A DNA stretch of 64,000 bases from Paenibacillus solani (lineage in GTDB: Bacteria > Bacillota > Bacilli > Paenibacillales > Paenibacillaceae), in assembly GCF_001277345.1 (NCBI RefSeq), contig NZ_LIUT01000001.1, positions 1 through 64,000 of the forward strand, in the 5' to 3' direction. The first letter of the stretch is position 1; every line of letters starts with the position of its first letter. A program made the position numbers and the translations under genes. Of this stretch, positions 6,840 through 16,313 are shown piece by piece. The notes beneath the pieces are model-generated. The model was not told the origin of the DNA. It searched no databases and saw only the letters and a program-made list of their open reading frames with translations.

Positions 6840-8537
6840 GTGAACCGAAAAGTGAGACCTGTCATCATGGACAGTCAGCGATTAATACGGAAAATGGGCG
6901 TTATTCTCGCCCTTTTTCTTCTTATAATAAGCATCGGTGTACCGCTGTTGCTTATTTTCTGGCAAAGTGTATACCCGGATCAGCACTTCGACTGGCTGGC
7001 GCCACTACGAACGATAGCGGGTCATGAGCTGTCCGGTGTTTTGCTGCAATCCATCTGGTTAGGGGTATGCGTGGTAGCAGGATCAACAATACTCGCGCTG
7101 CCGCTCGCCTGGATGATGGCCAAAACCCGGCTGGGACAGCATCGATGGGTGGATGTGATTCTGATGATTCCGTTCATGACCCCGCCGTATATCGGTTCGA
7201 TGGGCTGGATTCTGTTTATGCAAAAGGGCGGATATTTGCAGCAGTGGCTGCCGGGAGCAGCGAAATGGAGCGATTCCTTCTTCAGCTTCGGCGGCATGGT
7301 GCTGATCATGAGTCTGCATTTGTTTCCGTTTCTCTATCTTCTGCTGCGGGATGCGCTGATCCGGATCGGCGGTAATCTGGAGGAGGCTGGCGCAGTTCAT
7401 GGGGCAAGCGCGGGTTACCGGTTTAGAAAAATCATACTGCCGCTGCTGTTATCCTCTTATGGCATGGGCGCGATGCTGGTGTTCGTCAAAACGATTGCGG
7501 AATTCGGAACTCCGGCAACATTCGGTCGCCGTATCGGCTATTATGTCATGACCTCGGAAATCCATAAATATATTTCAAGCTGGCCCATCGATTTCGGTAA
7601 AGCGACCTCGCTCGCATCGGTCCTGCTATCGGTATGTCTGGTGATGTGGTACATGCAGTCTACGATCAGTCGGAAGTTTACCTACCGTCTTGTGGGCGGC
7701 AAAGGGCAACGCTCCAAAAGATATTCGCTGCGCGGAAGCAAAGGTGCGCTCTGCGCTCTATACATCGGTTTGCTGCTAATATTGTCTGTCGGTATTCCTT
7801 ACTTTTCCGTCATTGTGGCATCGTTGATGAAGCTCCGGGGAGCCGGATTATCCTTGGATAATCTGACGCTTGATCATTATAAGGAACTGCTGTCCTGGGG
7901 ATCGGTCAGCCAGAAGGCACTTGGTAACAGTCTGGGCCTGTCGCTTGCGGCATCTACCGTTGCCGTTCTGCTCGGTACCGGTTTTGCCCTGGTGATCGGC
8001 AAATCCCAGGGCCGGATGCAGCGGGTTATCGATCTGTTGAGTCTCTTGCCGAATACGGTTCCCGGCATTGTGATCGTGGTCGGTTTGATCCTGCTCTGGA
8101 ATGCTCCGTGGATGCCGGTTACACTCTACAATACCTATGGGATGGTGGTGCTGACGTACGTCGTACTGTTCCTCCCGTACACGGTGCAATATGTGAAAGC
8201 CAGTTTCACGCAGATTGACGGCACTTTGTTTCAAGCGGGACAGGTATTTGGAGGCGGTCCGCTGCTTATACTGCGGCGGATTCTGCTGCCACTGATTATG
8301 CCCGGCATGCTGGCAGGATGGATCATGACCTTCACGATTGCTTCACGGGAGCTGGTCGGATCACTTCTCATTCTGCCGCCATCGATGCAGACATCGGCTA
8401 CCTATATTTTTGCCCAGTTTGAGCAGGGACAGGTATCTCTCGGGATGGCGATGGCCGTCGTCTCTGTCGGTATGACGGTGCTGCTGTTACTGCTGGTCGA
8501 AGCTATGAATTCTAAAAGAAAGTGGAATGCATCATGA
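6840..8537 (+). CDS. ABC importer permease, two fused domains
   Basis: 565 residues with about twelve hydrophobic segments in two halves, each carrying the EAA-type cytoplasmic loop (EEAGAVHGASAGYRFRKIIL in the first half; a GQVFGGGP...RRILLPL loop in the second). This is the FbpB/ThiP/PhnU-V-like fused permease that forms the whole transmembrane channel alone. GTG start at 6840 after AGGAAGG. It follows the binding protein by 35 bases and overlaps the next start by ATGA. Confidence 0.93.
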   Translation: MNRKVRPVIMDSQRLIRKMGVILALFLLIISIGVPLLLIFWQSVYPDQHFDWLAPLRTIAGHELSGVLLQSIWLGVCVVAGSTILALPLAWMMAKTRLGQHRWVDVILMIPFMTPPYIGSMGWILFMQKGGYLQQWLPGAAKWSDSFFSFGGMVLIMSLHLFPFLYLLLRDALIRIGGNLEEAGAVHGASAGYRFRKIILPLLLSSYGMGAMLVFVKTIAEFGTPATFGRRIGYYVMTSEIHKYISSWPIDFGKATSLASVLLSVCLVMWYMQSTISRKFTYRLVGGKGQRSKRYSLRGSKGALCALYIGLLLILSVGIPYFSVIVASLMKLRGAGLSLDNLTLDHYKELLSWGSVSQKALGNSLGLSLAASTVAVLLGTGFALVIGKSQGRMQRVIDLLSLLPNTVPGIVIVVGLILLWNAPWMPVTLYNTYGMVVLTYVVLFLPYTVQYVKASFTQIDGTLFQAGQVFGGGPLLILRRILLPLIMPGMLAGWIMTFTIASRELVGSLLILPPSMQTSATYIFAQFEQGQVSLGMAMAVVSVGMTVLLLLLVEAMNSKRKWNAS

Positions 8538-9850
8538 TGAAACTGACAGTGTGGGGCGGTGCGGGCGAGCATGGCCGCTCCGCCTATTTATTAAGCGGCA
8601 GCCAGGTTCATTTGCTCCTGGATTGCGGCGTTAAGAAGGAAGGATCGGGAGACTATCCGATGATCCAGCAAGAACAGGTGCCGAAGCTGGATGCTGTGTT
8701 TCTGTCGCATGCCCACGAGGATCACTCGGTAGCCATTCCGCTCCTGTACCGGCTTGGCTACCAAGGAGAAGTATGGACAACCCGAGATACGGCAGCGCAG
8801 TTAACTGCCTACTTTGCCTCCTGGGGAGAGTTTACCGCAAGGGCAGGCGCAGAGCTCCCTTACAGGGAGGAGGATCAACTGGCGATCCGCTACCGATATC
8901 TGGAGGAAGAGGCTGAGAAATTAACATGGTTTGAAGCACTTCCTGGTGTAGAGGTCATGTGGGGGCGAAGCGGCCATATGGTGGGTGCTGTCTGGTTTTT
9001 GGTACAAGCTGAAGGAAAAAGGATCTTCTATTCAGGCGACTACACATCCGAATCGCTGCTGCTTGAGGATGACAGCCCTGCATTGGTGAATAAGCCCTCT
9101 TCCATGCTGCTTGATCTGGCTATAGTAGATGCGGCTTATGGGACCGACACAAATTCACAGGCCGATAAGCTAGAGCAATTGGAACAAAAGATTGAGAGTA
9201 CGTTGCAAACCGGCGGTAAGGTGCTGATACCTGTGCCGGCCTCCGGCCGAGGGCAGGAAATGATCCTGTGGGCATATAGGAATTGGGTGGATGTGCCAAT
9301 TGTGATTGAAGCGCCGTTGATTCAAGGGCTGAAGCGACTGCTCAAACGTTCGGAATGGCTTCGCGGTCAGGTGTCTGAACAGAGATTGAGAGAGCAGTTA
9401 GAGTTATTACTGAGCCGGAACCATTGGAACGTGCCTGCTAGTGAGGCGGAACGTGAGTCCTTACTCCAAAAGCACGGGGCATCGCTTTGGTTCGTAACCG
9501 ATGGGATGATGCAGTCAAATCTTGCCCAGTGGTACTATCGCCAGCTGTCTGGTGATACCCGGAATCTGATCCTGCTCACAGGCCATGTTTCCCAAGGGAC
9601 CTTTGGACATCGTCTCCTGGAGCATCCTGCATCATACGGTGCCTGCGCTGTTACGAAGATCAGGTATAAGGTACATCAAGGCCTGGCAGACGTGCGTCAG
9701 ATGATAACCGGCGTTCCAGCTCGGCATACGGTACTCGTCCATGCAGAGAAAGAAGAAACGGACCAGTTACAAGCCTGTCTGGCAGCGGAAGCAACGAGTC
9801 CTCACCATCATATTTATTCCTTATCGGCTGGTGAAGAAGTATATTTCTAG
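8534..9850 (+). CDS. Beta-CASP metallo-beta-lactamase protein
   Basis: About 438 residues. Metallo-beta-lactamase core with SHAHEDHS (motif 2), GHMVGAVWF (motif 3 His) and YSGDYTSES (motif 4 Asp). The insert and C-terminus show the beta-CASP pattern: IVDAAYG (motif A acid), GHVSQGTFG (motif B His) and VHAEKEE (motif C His). Beta-CASP proteins are mostly RNA or DNA nucleases (RNase J, CPSF73, KH-less archaeal forms). Start at the ATGA overlap with the permease stop, so translationally coupled; a GTG at 8522 is possible. A nuclease-like enzyme as the last gene of an uptake operon is unexpected; it may instead be a phosphodiesterase acting on the imported compound. Confidence 0.85.
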   Translation: MMKLTVWGGAGEHGRSAYLLSGSQVHLLLDCGVKKEGSGDYPMIQQEQVPKLDAVFLSHAHEDHSVAIPLLYRLGYQGEVWTTRDTAAQLTAYFASWGEFTARAGAELPYREEDQLAIRYRYLEEEAEKLTWFEALPGVEVMWGRSGHMVGAVWFLVQAEGKRIFYSGDYTSESLLLEDDSPALVNKPSSMLLDLAIVDAAYGTDTNSQADKLEQLEQKIESTLQTGGKVLIPVPASGRGQEMILWAYRNWVDVPIVIEAPLIQGLKRLLKRSEWLRGQVSEQRLREQLELLLSRNHWNVPASEAERESLLQKHGASLWFVTDGMMQSNLAQWYYRQLSGDTRNLILLTGHVSQGTFGHRLLEHPASYGACAVTKIRYKVHQGLADVRQMITGVPARHTVLVHAEKEETDQLQACLAAEATSPHHHIYSLSAGEEVYF

Positions 9851-9862
9851 TCGTAATTAGTG

Positions 9863-9895
9863 AACCTTTATCGCTTCAGCGGTAAAGGTTTTTTA
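9863..9895 (+). terminator. Terminator of the importer operon
   Basis: AACCTTTA...TAAAGGTT hairpin followed by six T. Confidence 0.85.
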
Positions 9896-9968
9896 TGCGG
9901 ACTCGCAGCTATGTGTTTAGATATAGGCGAAGTTGGTGAAGGCTGTAATGAACATATATAAATAAAAA

Positions 9969-9985
9969 TTAGTACCAAGTACTAG
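9969..9985. promoter_or_regulatory. FapR-type operator of fabH
   Basis: TTAGTACCAAGTACTAG matches the 17-base FapR box form TTAGTACC-NNN-TACTAA except the last base; the site continues into a larger symmetrical stretch (ACCAAGTACTAGTACTTGGT). FapR is the malonyl-CoA-responsive repressor of fatty acid and phospholipid genes in Bacillota. It overlaps the -35 area of the fabH promoter. Confidence 0.85.
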
Positions 9986-9995
9986 TACTTGGTGA

Positions 9996-10001
9996 TATAA
10001 T
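9996..10001 (+). promoter_or_regulatory. fabH -10 element
   Basis: TATAAT 20-30 bases before the ribosome binding site. The -35 region is weak and is covered by the FapR-type box. Confidence 0.65.
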
Positions 10002-10026
10002 AGATGTAAACTTGGAGGTGGGAATG

Positions 10027-11007
10027 ATGAGCCAATCAAAGTCAAGAATAACGGCAATCGGGACCTATGTTCCTGAACGGATATTAACCAATGCCGATTT
10101 GGAGAAAATGGTTGAGACGAGTGATGAGTGGATTGTGCAGCGGACAGGCATGAGGGAACGCCGGATTGCTGCCCCGCATGAGTATGTGTCGGATCTAGCC
10201 ATAAAGGCCGTAGAGGATATGGTGGATCGGTATGGAGTTACCGTGCAGGATGCCGATATGATTCTAGTGGCAACAAGCACGCCGGAGTATTCTTTTCCCA
10301 GTACAGCCTCCCGGGTTCAATCGAAGTTGGGCATTGTAAGTACAGGTGCGCTGGATCTGAACGCCGCCTGTGCGGGATTTGTATATGCGCTTCAGATGGC
10401 TGACGGATTAATATCCGGGGGAGCTTACCGTAAGATTCTGGTGATCGGCGCAGAAACGTTATCGAAGATTACGGATTACACCGACCGGACGACATGCGTG
10501 TTGTTTGGGGATGGCGCTGGTGCGGTGTTGTTGGAGAAGGATGAAAATTCACCTAGTGTCATAGCATCTGTATCCGGTACCTTTGGTGAAGGCGGTATTC
10601 ATCTGTATAAAACAGCGCTCTCCGAACAAATGGACGGAACGGAATTAAAGAGCGGCTGTCTTGTGCAAAATGGCCGTGAAATTTATAAGTGGGCCATTCG
10701 GAACATTCCAGACGGTGTCCGTACGCTTCTATCCAAAGGGGATATGACCGCCGACGAAGTGGATTGGTTTGTGCCGCACAGCGCCAATCTTCGCATGATC
10801 GAGGCGATTAACGAGCGGGGGCCATTCACCATGGACCGCACCTTAACCAGCGTCGAGTACCGGGGCAATACCTCGGCAGCCTCCATTCCGCTTGCACTTC
10901 AGTTGGCGGTAGATGAAGGACAGCTGAAGGCAGGAGACCACGCACTGCTTTACGGATTTGGCGGGGGCATGACCTACGCGGGTTCCATCATCAAATGGAC
11001 GATATGA
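10027..11007 (+). CDS. fabH: 3-oxoacyl-ACP synthase III (KAS III)
   Basis: 326 residues; starts type II fatty acid synthesis by condensing a short acyl-CoA with malonyl-ACP in the cytoplasm. The catalytic triad is visible: Cys115 in AACAGF, His251 in VPHSAN and Asn281 in YRGNTSAAS; the C-terminal GFGGGMTYAG loop is also present. Start: GGAGGTGGG precedes ATGs at 10024 and 10027; 10027 has the better spacing. The gene is alone between two terminators and under a FapR-type operator, so malonyl-CoA should control it. Standalone fabH genes in Bacillus relatives are often a second copy (FabHB); that cannot be checked here. Confidence 0.95.
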   Translation: MSQSKSRITAIGTYVPERILTNADLEKMVETSDEWIVQRTGMRERRIAAPHEYVSDLAIKAVEDMVDRYGVTVQDADMILVATSTPEYSFPSTASRVQSKLGIVSTGALDLNAACAGFVYALQMADGLISGGAYRKILVIGAETLSKITDYTDRTTCVLFGDGAGAVLLEKDENSPSVIASVSGTFGEGGIHLYKTALSEQMDGTELKSGCLVQNGREIYKWAIRNIPDGVRTLLSKGDMTADEVDWFVPHSANLRMIEAINERGPFTMDRTLTSVEYRGNTSAASIPLALQLAVDEGQLKAGDHALLYGFGGGMTYAGSIIKWTI

Positions 11008-11026
11008 TTTTCTAATTAATTATAAG

Positions 11027-11057
11027 ACCGCTATCGACATTCGATGCGGTTTTTTTG
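11027..11057 (+). terminator. fabH terminator
   Basis: ACCGC...GCGGT with further pairing ATCGA/TCGAT inside, then seven T. Confidence 0.85.
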
Positions 11058-11132
11058 TGCTGCGATTTTTGGATAGACAAGCCCGAATCGTAATAAATTC
11101 AACTCAAATTCGAAAGTTTACCTCCTCAAAAT

Positions 11133-11148
11133 TTGGTGCCGCTTTCAT
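11133..11148. promoter_or_regulatory. Weak cre-like site upstream of the sugar operon
   Basis: TTGGTGCCGCTTTCAT resembles the CcpA cre consensus with two mismatches in the left half. Location about 45 bases before the sugar-binding protein gene is sensible for carbon catabolite control, but the match is weak. Confidence 0.3.
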
Positions 11149-11193
11149 TAGACTAAAGAAGAAAAATACGTTCCATGGAAGAGGGGTAGAACA

Positions 11194-12546
11194 ATGAAAA
11201 GGTTTAAGTCATGGAGCTTGCTGCTCCTGAGTATCATCATGGTGTTTACGCTAGCCGCATGTGGAGGCGGAGGCGGTAACGGAAGCAGTACAGCTGAATC
11301 TCCTGGGGGAGGCAGCAGCAGCGAAGGAACAGATAATACCAAAGAAGGAACAGTGTCCACAGAGAAAATTGAGCTCTCCTTCTGGTCGCTGGGAACAACC
11401 AACTATGAGGATCTGGCGAAGGAATACACAAAAGAGCATCCAAACATCACGTTCAAGTTCCAGAATACGTCAGACCAAACCGCACATCACAACAATCTGA
11501 CGACAGCATTGTCCGCAGGGTCCGGTGCTCCTGACATTTTCCAATTGGAAATCGCCTTTATGGAGCGCTATATCAACAATCAGGATAAATTCTACAATCT
11601 GTACGATCTCGGCGCCAAAGACTTGGAAAGCAACTACCTGGAGTGGAAATGGAAGCAGGCTACATCGGTTGACGGCTCCTTCCAACTCGGTCTGCCGACA
11701 GACATCGGCCCTACGGTTGTATACTACCGCACGGATCTGGCTGAGCAAGCCGGACTGCCAACAGATCCGGACGGGTTTAGCGCAGCGATTGACTCTTGGG
11801 ACAAATTCGCCAGCGTAGGGAAGGATTTCACGAGCAAAACAGGAAAACCGTTCGCCGACTTAACGGACCTGGTATACAACGGGGTGCGTGACCAATCCCC
11901 GGATCAAATCTACTTCAACAAAGAGGATGGCTCTTTTATCGGAGATACGAACCCGCAAGTAAGGAAAGCCTATGACTTTACGGTAAAAGGTATTCAGGAA
12001 GGCTGGATCGGCAACTGGATTCTGTGGTCTCCTGAATGGCAGAAAGCGATTAATGATGGAGACTTTGGCGTCATGCTCGGCCCTGCTTGGATTGCCGGTA
12101 CGATTCGTAATGCCAAGGACACTGCGGGTAAATGGCAGATTGCACAGCTTCCTGAGGGAGCAGGAAACTGGGGCGGCTCGTTCCTGACCCTGCCGAAGGA
12201 AGGCAAGCATTCCAAGGAAGCCTTCGAATTCATCTCTTGGGTGCTGAACAAAGATAACCAGCTGAAATCGTTTAAGGACAGCGGCTTGTTCCCGTCCATC
12301 CCGGCGGTTTACAGCGAGCCTTCATTTACAGAGGAGAAGGATGAATTCTTTGGCGGCCAGGTCATTTCCGAAGCATATGCCAAATCGGCGGAACGCATCA
12401 AGCCGGTTTACTACGGACCGCTTCATGACCAAACTGACACCATTATTAAGAACGCACTCAAAAATGTGTTAGAGAAAAAAGCTGACCCGCAAAAAGAATG
12501 GGAAAGCGCAATGAAACAAATCAAGACACTGGTTGATCGCAGCTAG
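11194..12546 (+). CDS. CUT1 sugar ABC transporter substrate-binding lipoprotein
   Basis: 450 residues. Signal peptide with lipobox TLAAC (Cys23) and a Gly/Ser-rich linker, then a type 1 extracellular solute-binding domain (ELSFWSLG at the first strand, GAPDIFQLEIAF, GLPTDIGPTVVYYRTD, GVMLGPAWIAG). It would bind a sugar or oligosaccharide outside the cell and hand it to the permeases at 12674 and 13633. AGAGGGG precedes ATG at 11194. The sugar cannot be named. The energising ATPase is not in the operon, as usual in Bacillota where MsmX-like shared ATPases serve. Confidence 0.93.
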   Translation: MKRFKSWSLLLLSIIMVFTLAACGGGGGNGSSTAESPGGGSSSEGTDNTKEGTVSTEKIELSFWSLGTTNYEDLAKEYTKEHPNITFKFQNTSDQTAHHNNLTTALSAGSGAPDIFQLEIAFMERYINNQDKFYNLYDLGAKDLESNYLEWKWKQATSVDGSFQLGLPTDIGPTVVYYRTDLAEQAGLPTDPDGFSAAIDSWDKFASVGKDFTSKTGKPFADLTDLVYNGVRDQSPDQIYFNKEDGSFIGDTNPQVRKAYDFTVKGIQEGWIGNWILWSPEWQKAINDGDFGVMLGPAWIAGTIRNAKDTAGKWQIAQLPEGAGNWGGSFLTLPKEGKHSKEAFEFISWVLNKDNQLKSFKDSGLFPSIPAVYSEPSFTEEKDEFFGGQVISEAYAKSAERIKPVYYGPLHDQTDTIIKNALKNVLEKKADPQKEWESAMKQIKTLVDRS

Positions 12547-12604
12547 GAATAAGAAACATTTCTGACTAGCACATTTATCCCATAAATCGTCCATAATTCA
12601 TCCG

Positions 12605-12640
12605 AATCCGAGTAGAGAGGATATTCTCTCCGCTCGGATT
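12605..12640 (+). terminator. Intercistronic hairpin between binding protein and permease
   Basis: AATCCGAG pairs with CTCGGATT and an inner GAGAG with CTCTC; no T run follows. Hairpins here in sugar ABC operons commonly protect the binding-protein mRNA 3' end and lower permease expression, rather than terminating fully. Confidence 0.7.
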
Positions 12641-12673
12641 TGGATTTATCCTTACCTACCTGGAGGTGCCTTC

Positions 12674-13636
12674 ATGGCAGACACAGCTTCAGCTACAACA
12701 GAGTCACCGCAATCGGTACCGACAAAACGGCGCTGGTTGACGGAGACGGTGCGAAGCCGATTTACGGCTTATACGTTTATCTCGCCATTCTTCATCTTGT
12801 TTGCAATTTTTGGACTGTATCCGATTATTTTTACCATCTATTTGTCTTTCTTCAAATGGGACGCACTTGGACCGATGAAATACGTCGGCTTCAAGAACTA
12901 CGAGCTGATTACAAGCGACCCGACCTTCTGGATTGCTTTTAGCAATACACTCATCATGGCTTTGATGGGAACCGTGCCGCAGCTGATTGTGGCCTTATTT
13001 GTTGCGGTTATGCTCAATTCGGCCTTGAACAGATTCAAGAATACGTTCCGTATTCTATATTTCATGCCGAACATCACTTCCATCGTTGCCGTGACGCTGG
13101 TATTCAGCACGATGTTTGGCAACAACGGGATGGTTAACTGGATGCTGAACACCTTCGGCGCTGAAAGCGTGCCGTTTAACTCCGGCTGGTGGGGTGTCAA
13201 AATTGCGATCTCGTCCATGGTTATGTGGCGGTGGATGGGCTATAATGCGATTATTTTTCTGTCCGGTCTGCAGAGCATTCCAACTGATATCTATGAAGCT
13301 GCCAAAATCGACGGCGCCACCCGGGGCCAGCAGCTGCTCTATATCACGCTTCCGCTTCTTCGGCCATTCATTCTGTTCGTTACCTTGGTGTCGACGATCG
13401 GCGCACTTCAATTGTTCACGGAGCCTTACGTATTCCTCGGTCAGTCCGGCACGGGCTCGACTCGCCAGGAAGGAGTAACGATGGTCACTTATTTGTATAA
13501 TGAAGCCTTTAAGAATGGATTCTTCGGTACGGCTGCGGCCACGGCGGTCCTCTTGTTTATCGCCACCATTCTGTTCTCGGTATTGAATATGATGCTCGGC
13601 CGCGAAGGCAAAGGCACGGGAGGTAGTAAAGCATGA
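12674..13636 (+). CDS. CUT1 sugar ABC permease, MalF-like
   Basis: 320 residues with six hydrophobic segments and the EAA loop YEAAKIDGATRGQQLLYITL near 215-235, typical for the first permease of CUT1 importers. GGAGG lies seven bases before ATG at 12674. Its stop overlaps the start of the next permease (ATGA), so the pair is translationally coupled and should form a heterodimer in the membrane. Confidence 0.94.
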   Translation: MADTASATTESPQSVPTKRRWLTETVRSRFTAYTFISPFFILFAIFGLYPIIFTIYLSFFKWDALGPMKYVGFKNYELITSDPTFWIAFSNTLIMALMGTVPQLIVALFVAVMLNSALNRFKNTFRILYFMPNITSIVAVTLVFSTMFGNNGMVNWMLNTFGAESVPFNSGWWGVKIAISSMVMWRWMGYNAIIFLSGLQSIPTDIYEAAKIDGATRGQQLLYITLPLLRPFILFVTLVSTIGALQLFTEPYVFLGQSGTGSTRQEGVTMVTYLYNEAFKNGFFGTAAATAVLLFIATILFSVLNMMLGREGKGTGGSKA

Positions 13637-14496
13637 GCACAGTCGCCATAAGCCGGAAAAAACCGGATGAACCCGGTATAGTCGCAAAATTCTTCTTTTA
13701 TCTATTCATGATCCTTGGCGCGCTAGTCTCGATCTTCCCATTTTATTGGATGTTTGTCGTCGCTACGAATGACAAGGATGCTGCATTTCATATTCCGCCG
13801 CTCCTTACGCCTGGAACGGAGTTTCTGGATAACTTCTCACGCGTCCTGGAGCGAACGGATTTTTTCAGGGCATTGATGAACTCCGTCGTTGTGTCTACAG
13901 CCGTTACATTGTCCGTTGTATTCCTCTGTACGCTGGCGGGTTACGCTTTTGCCAAATATGAGTTTCCTTTGAAAAAGACACTGTTTGTTTTTGTTATTGC
14001 TACAATGCTTGTGCCTGCCCAGCTGGGCGTGCTTCCACAGTACGTTATCATGGCCAAACTGCACTGGATTGACAGCTACAAAGCACTGATCGTGCCGGCT
14101 ATGGTTAATGCTTTCGGCATCTTCTGGATGCGCCAATACATTGCTTCCGCTGTTCACACCGAGCTGATCGAAGCGGGGCGGATTGATGGAGGAGGACATT
14201 TCCGGATCTTCTGGAACATAGCCATACCTGTGGTAACACCGGCGATGGCAACGCTAGGCATTCTGAATTTCATGAATGTGTGGAATGATTTCTTCTGGCC
14301 GCTCGTCGTACTGAAAAACAGAGAAAATTACACCATTCAAATTGCACTGCAGCAGTTGTTCACCAATAAAGACGGCCTGGATTTCGGAATGATCATGTCG
14401 GCCACCTTCACGGCGACGCTGCCACTTCTCATCGTATTTTTATTGTTCAGCCGATGGGTCATCGCAGGACTGACATCTGGCGCCATAAAAAGTTAG
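13633..14496 (+). CDS. CUT1 sugar ABC permease, MalG-like
   Basis: 287 residues, six hydrophobic segments, EAA loop ELIEAGRIDGGGHFRIFWNI near 178-198. Second half of the sugar permease; overlaps the upstream gene by four bases. Confidence 0.94.
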   Translation: MSTVAISRKKPDEPGIVAKFFFYLFMILGALVSIFPFYWMFVVATNDKDAAFHIPPLLTPGTEFLDNFSRVLERTDFFRALMNSVVVSTAVTLSVVFLCTLAGYAFAKYEFPLKKTLFVFVIATMLVPAQLGVLPQYVIMAKLHWIDSYKALIVPAMVNAFGIFWMRQYIASAVHTELIEAGRIDGGGHFRIFWNIAIPVVTPAMATLGILNFMNVWNDFFWPLVVLKNRENYTIQIALQQLFTNKDGLDFGMIMSATFTATLPLLIVFLLFSRWVIAGLTSGAIKS

Positions 14497-14576
14497 CAAG
14501 CAAGGTAAAAGTCGACAAGGAATGCGGACGGTCATGAAGAATAATAGACATAGTAGAGTGGAGGGAGGAAGGCTTC

Positions 14577-16298
14577 ATGAAACTCCGCCGAAAAATATTG
14601 CTCGCTATTATTCTTCTGGTTTTCATTCCCGTTATTGCGCTGGGCGGGGTTTCCTATTATAGCTTTTCGGAAGCGATGGAGAAGAAGTCGAATGATTTTT
14701 ACTGGATTTCGCTTTTGGAAACCGATCGCAAACTAAAGTTCGCCTTGAATGAAATCACGACGATTTCGAACTCGGCAATTACTCAGAAATGGATTCAGCA
14801 GATGCTGAAGCAGCCGGAATACGCGGTAACCTACGAGCAGCGGCAGGAGATCAACAATTTAATCAATCATCCGATGATTGCATCGTTTGCTTTTTATTCG
14901 AATGATCAATTGCTTTATCATACGAATGGTGAAATGGAGCTTCAGGAGCTGAAAAGGCAGGATTGGTTCGAAGCGGTGGAGAAGGCAGAGGGACGCCCTG
15001 TATGGGTCGGACCCGGCGAGAACGGCTCTGCGGCCTCCGGTTCTCCTGTGTTGATTCAATCCCGAGTGATAAAGGATTACTATACGCTGGAGGATATCGG
15101 AACCTTCGTAATCTACGTAAAGTCGGATCTGCTTGATCAGGTGTTCTGGGAGGCGGCAACGCTTAAACAGGGAGATATCTTGCTCGTTAACAAACAGGGA
15201 CATATCGTGTTCAGCAAGTCAGGCGGACATATCGGGGAGCAGACGGCATTCCCGTTTCTCTCGGATGATTACACGAATGGAAAAGGCTATTATGTCGATC
15301 AATATGCAAATGAAAAATCGCTGATTACGTATTCCCCTTCTCATAATAAAGAATGGTTTCTGGTCGCCATCACACCAAGCAAACTCATCTCAGCTGAGTC
15401 GGTCCCCATTCGTAATCTGGCCTTGATTATGGGATTGATCTCGCTCGTGTCGGCGTTCCTGTTCGACCGTTTTTTTGTGCGCAGAATGGTGCGGAGCATC
15501 ATCAGCGCTGTAAACGGGATGAAGCGCGTGAAGCAGGGGATCTTCGTTCCGATTCCCTCCCATAGAGTGGCGGAGGATGAGACGGATCTGTTGATTGACG
15601 GATTTAATCGGATGAGTACGCAGATTCAGGAGCTGATCGGACAGGTCGAGACAGAACAAGCACGCAAAAAGGAAGCGGAGATGCAGGCGCTGGTTGCCCA
15701 GATTAACCCGCACTTTATATACAACTCACTGGAATCGATTAATTCAATGGCCGTTCTTCAGGGAAACAAAGATATCAGCAAGATGGTGGTCTCTCTTGGT
15801 AAATTGCTGCGCATCAGCATCAGCGAGCACCATGAGCTGATACCGCTCAGCATGGAGCTGGAGCATGTCCAGCATTATATGCGAATTCAGAAGTTCCGGT
15901 TTGAAGAGAAATTCAATTATGACATTGAGCTTCCGCCTGCACTTAAGCATTACGTTACGCAGAAGCTGATTGTCCAGCCGATCGTTGAGAACGCTTTATA
16001 TCACGGGATTGAGCCGATGGAGGAAAGTGGCTTAATCTCGATCAGAGTCTCCGAAGACGGCGAGGATATTGTGATTGATGTCGAGGATAATGGTCCGGGT
16101 TTTGATCCCGAGACGCTGATGAAGCTGTGGACTACGGACCCGGGACAACTGAAGAAGTATCGGGAGAACGGGGTCGGTCTGAAAAATGTGCATGAGCGGC
16201 TGCGGATCCGGTTTGGCAGTCGTTACGGTCTGATGATCTGCTCCTCAATCGGTTACGGCTCTCTGATACGAATCCGAATACCGAAAATACTGACATGA
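14577..16298 (+). CDS. YesM/LytS-type sensor histidine kinase
   Basis: 573 residues. N-terminal membrane segment (about 7-28), large extracellular double-Cache-like sensor (about 30-275), second membrane segment (about 280-300), HAMP (about 300-355), His_kinase domain with PHFIYNSLESINSM (His about 378) and HATPase region with EDNGPGFDP and GVGLKNVHERL. It should sense an external sugar or a loaded binding protein and phosphorylate the response regulator at 17682. GGAGGGAGG precedes ATG at 14577. Same operon as the sugar permeases. Confidence 0.93.
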   Translation: MKLRRKILLAIILLVFIPVIALGGVSYYSFSEAMEKKSNDFYWISLLETDRKLKFALNEITTISNSAITQKWIQQMLKQPEYAVTYEQRQEINNLINHPMIASFAFYSNDQLLYHTNGEMELQELKRQDWFEAVEKAEGRPVWVGPGENGSAASGSPVLIQSRVIKDYYTLEDIGTFVIYVKSDLLDQVFWEAATLKQGDILLVNKQGHIVFSKSGGHIGEQTAFPFLSDDYTNGKGYYVDQYANEKSLITYSPSHNKEWFLVAITPSKLISAESVPIRNLALIMGLISLVSAFLFDRFFVRRMVRSIISAVNGMKRVKQGIFVPIPSHRVAEDETDLLIDGFNRMSTQIQELIGQVETEQARKKEAEMQALVAQINPHFIYNSLESINSMAVLQGNKDISKMVVSLGKLLRISISEHHELIPLSMELEHVQHYMRIQKFRFEEKFNYDIELPPALKHYVTQKLIVQPIVENALYHGIEPMEESGLISIRVSEDGEDIVIDVEDNGPGFDPETLMKLWTTDPGQLKKYRENGVGLKNVHERLRIRFGSRYGLMICSSIGYGSLIRIRIPKILT

Positions 16299-16313
16299 CA
16301 GGAGGGCTGCAGC

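Noticed and set aside
4677..8537. Naming the importer a ferric iron transporter (fbpABC)
   Set aside because: The binding protein lacks an evident tyrosine pair for ferric iron and the fourth gene suggests another substrate; only the family level is supported.
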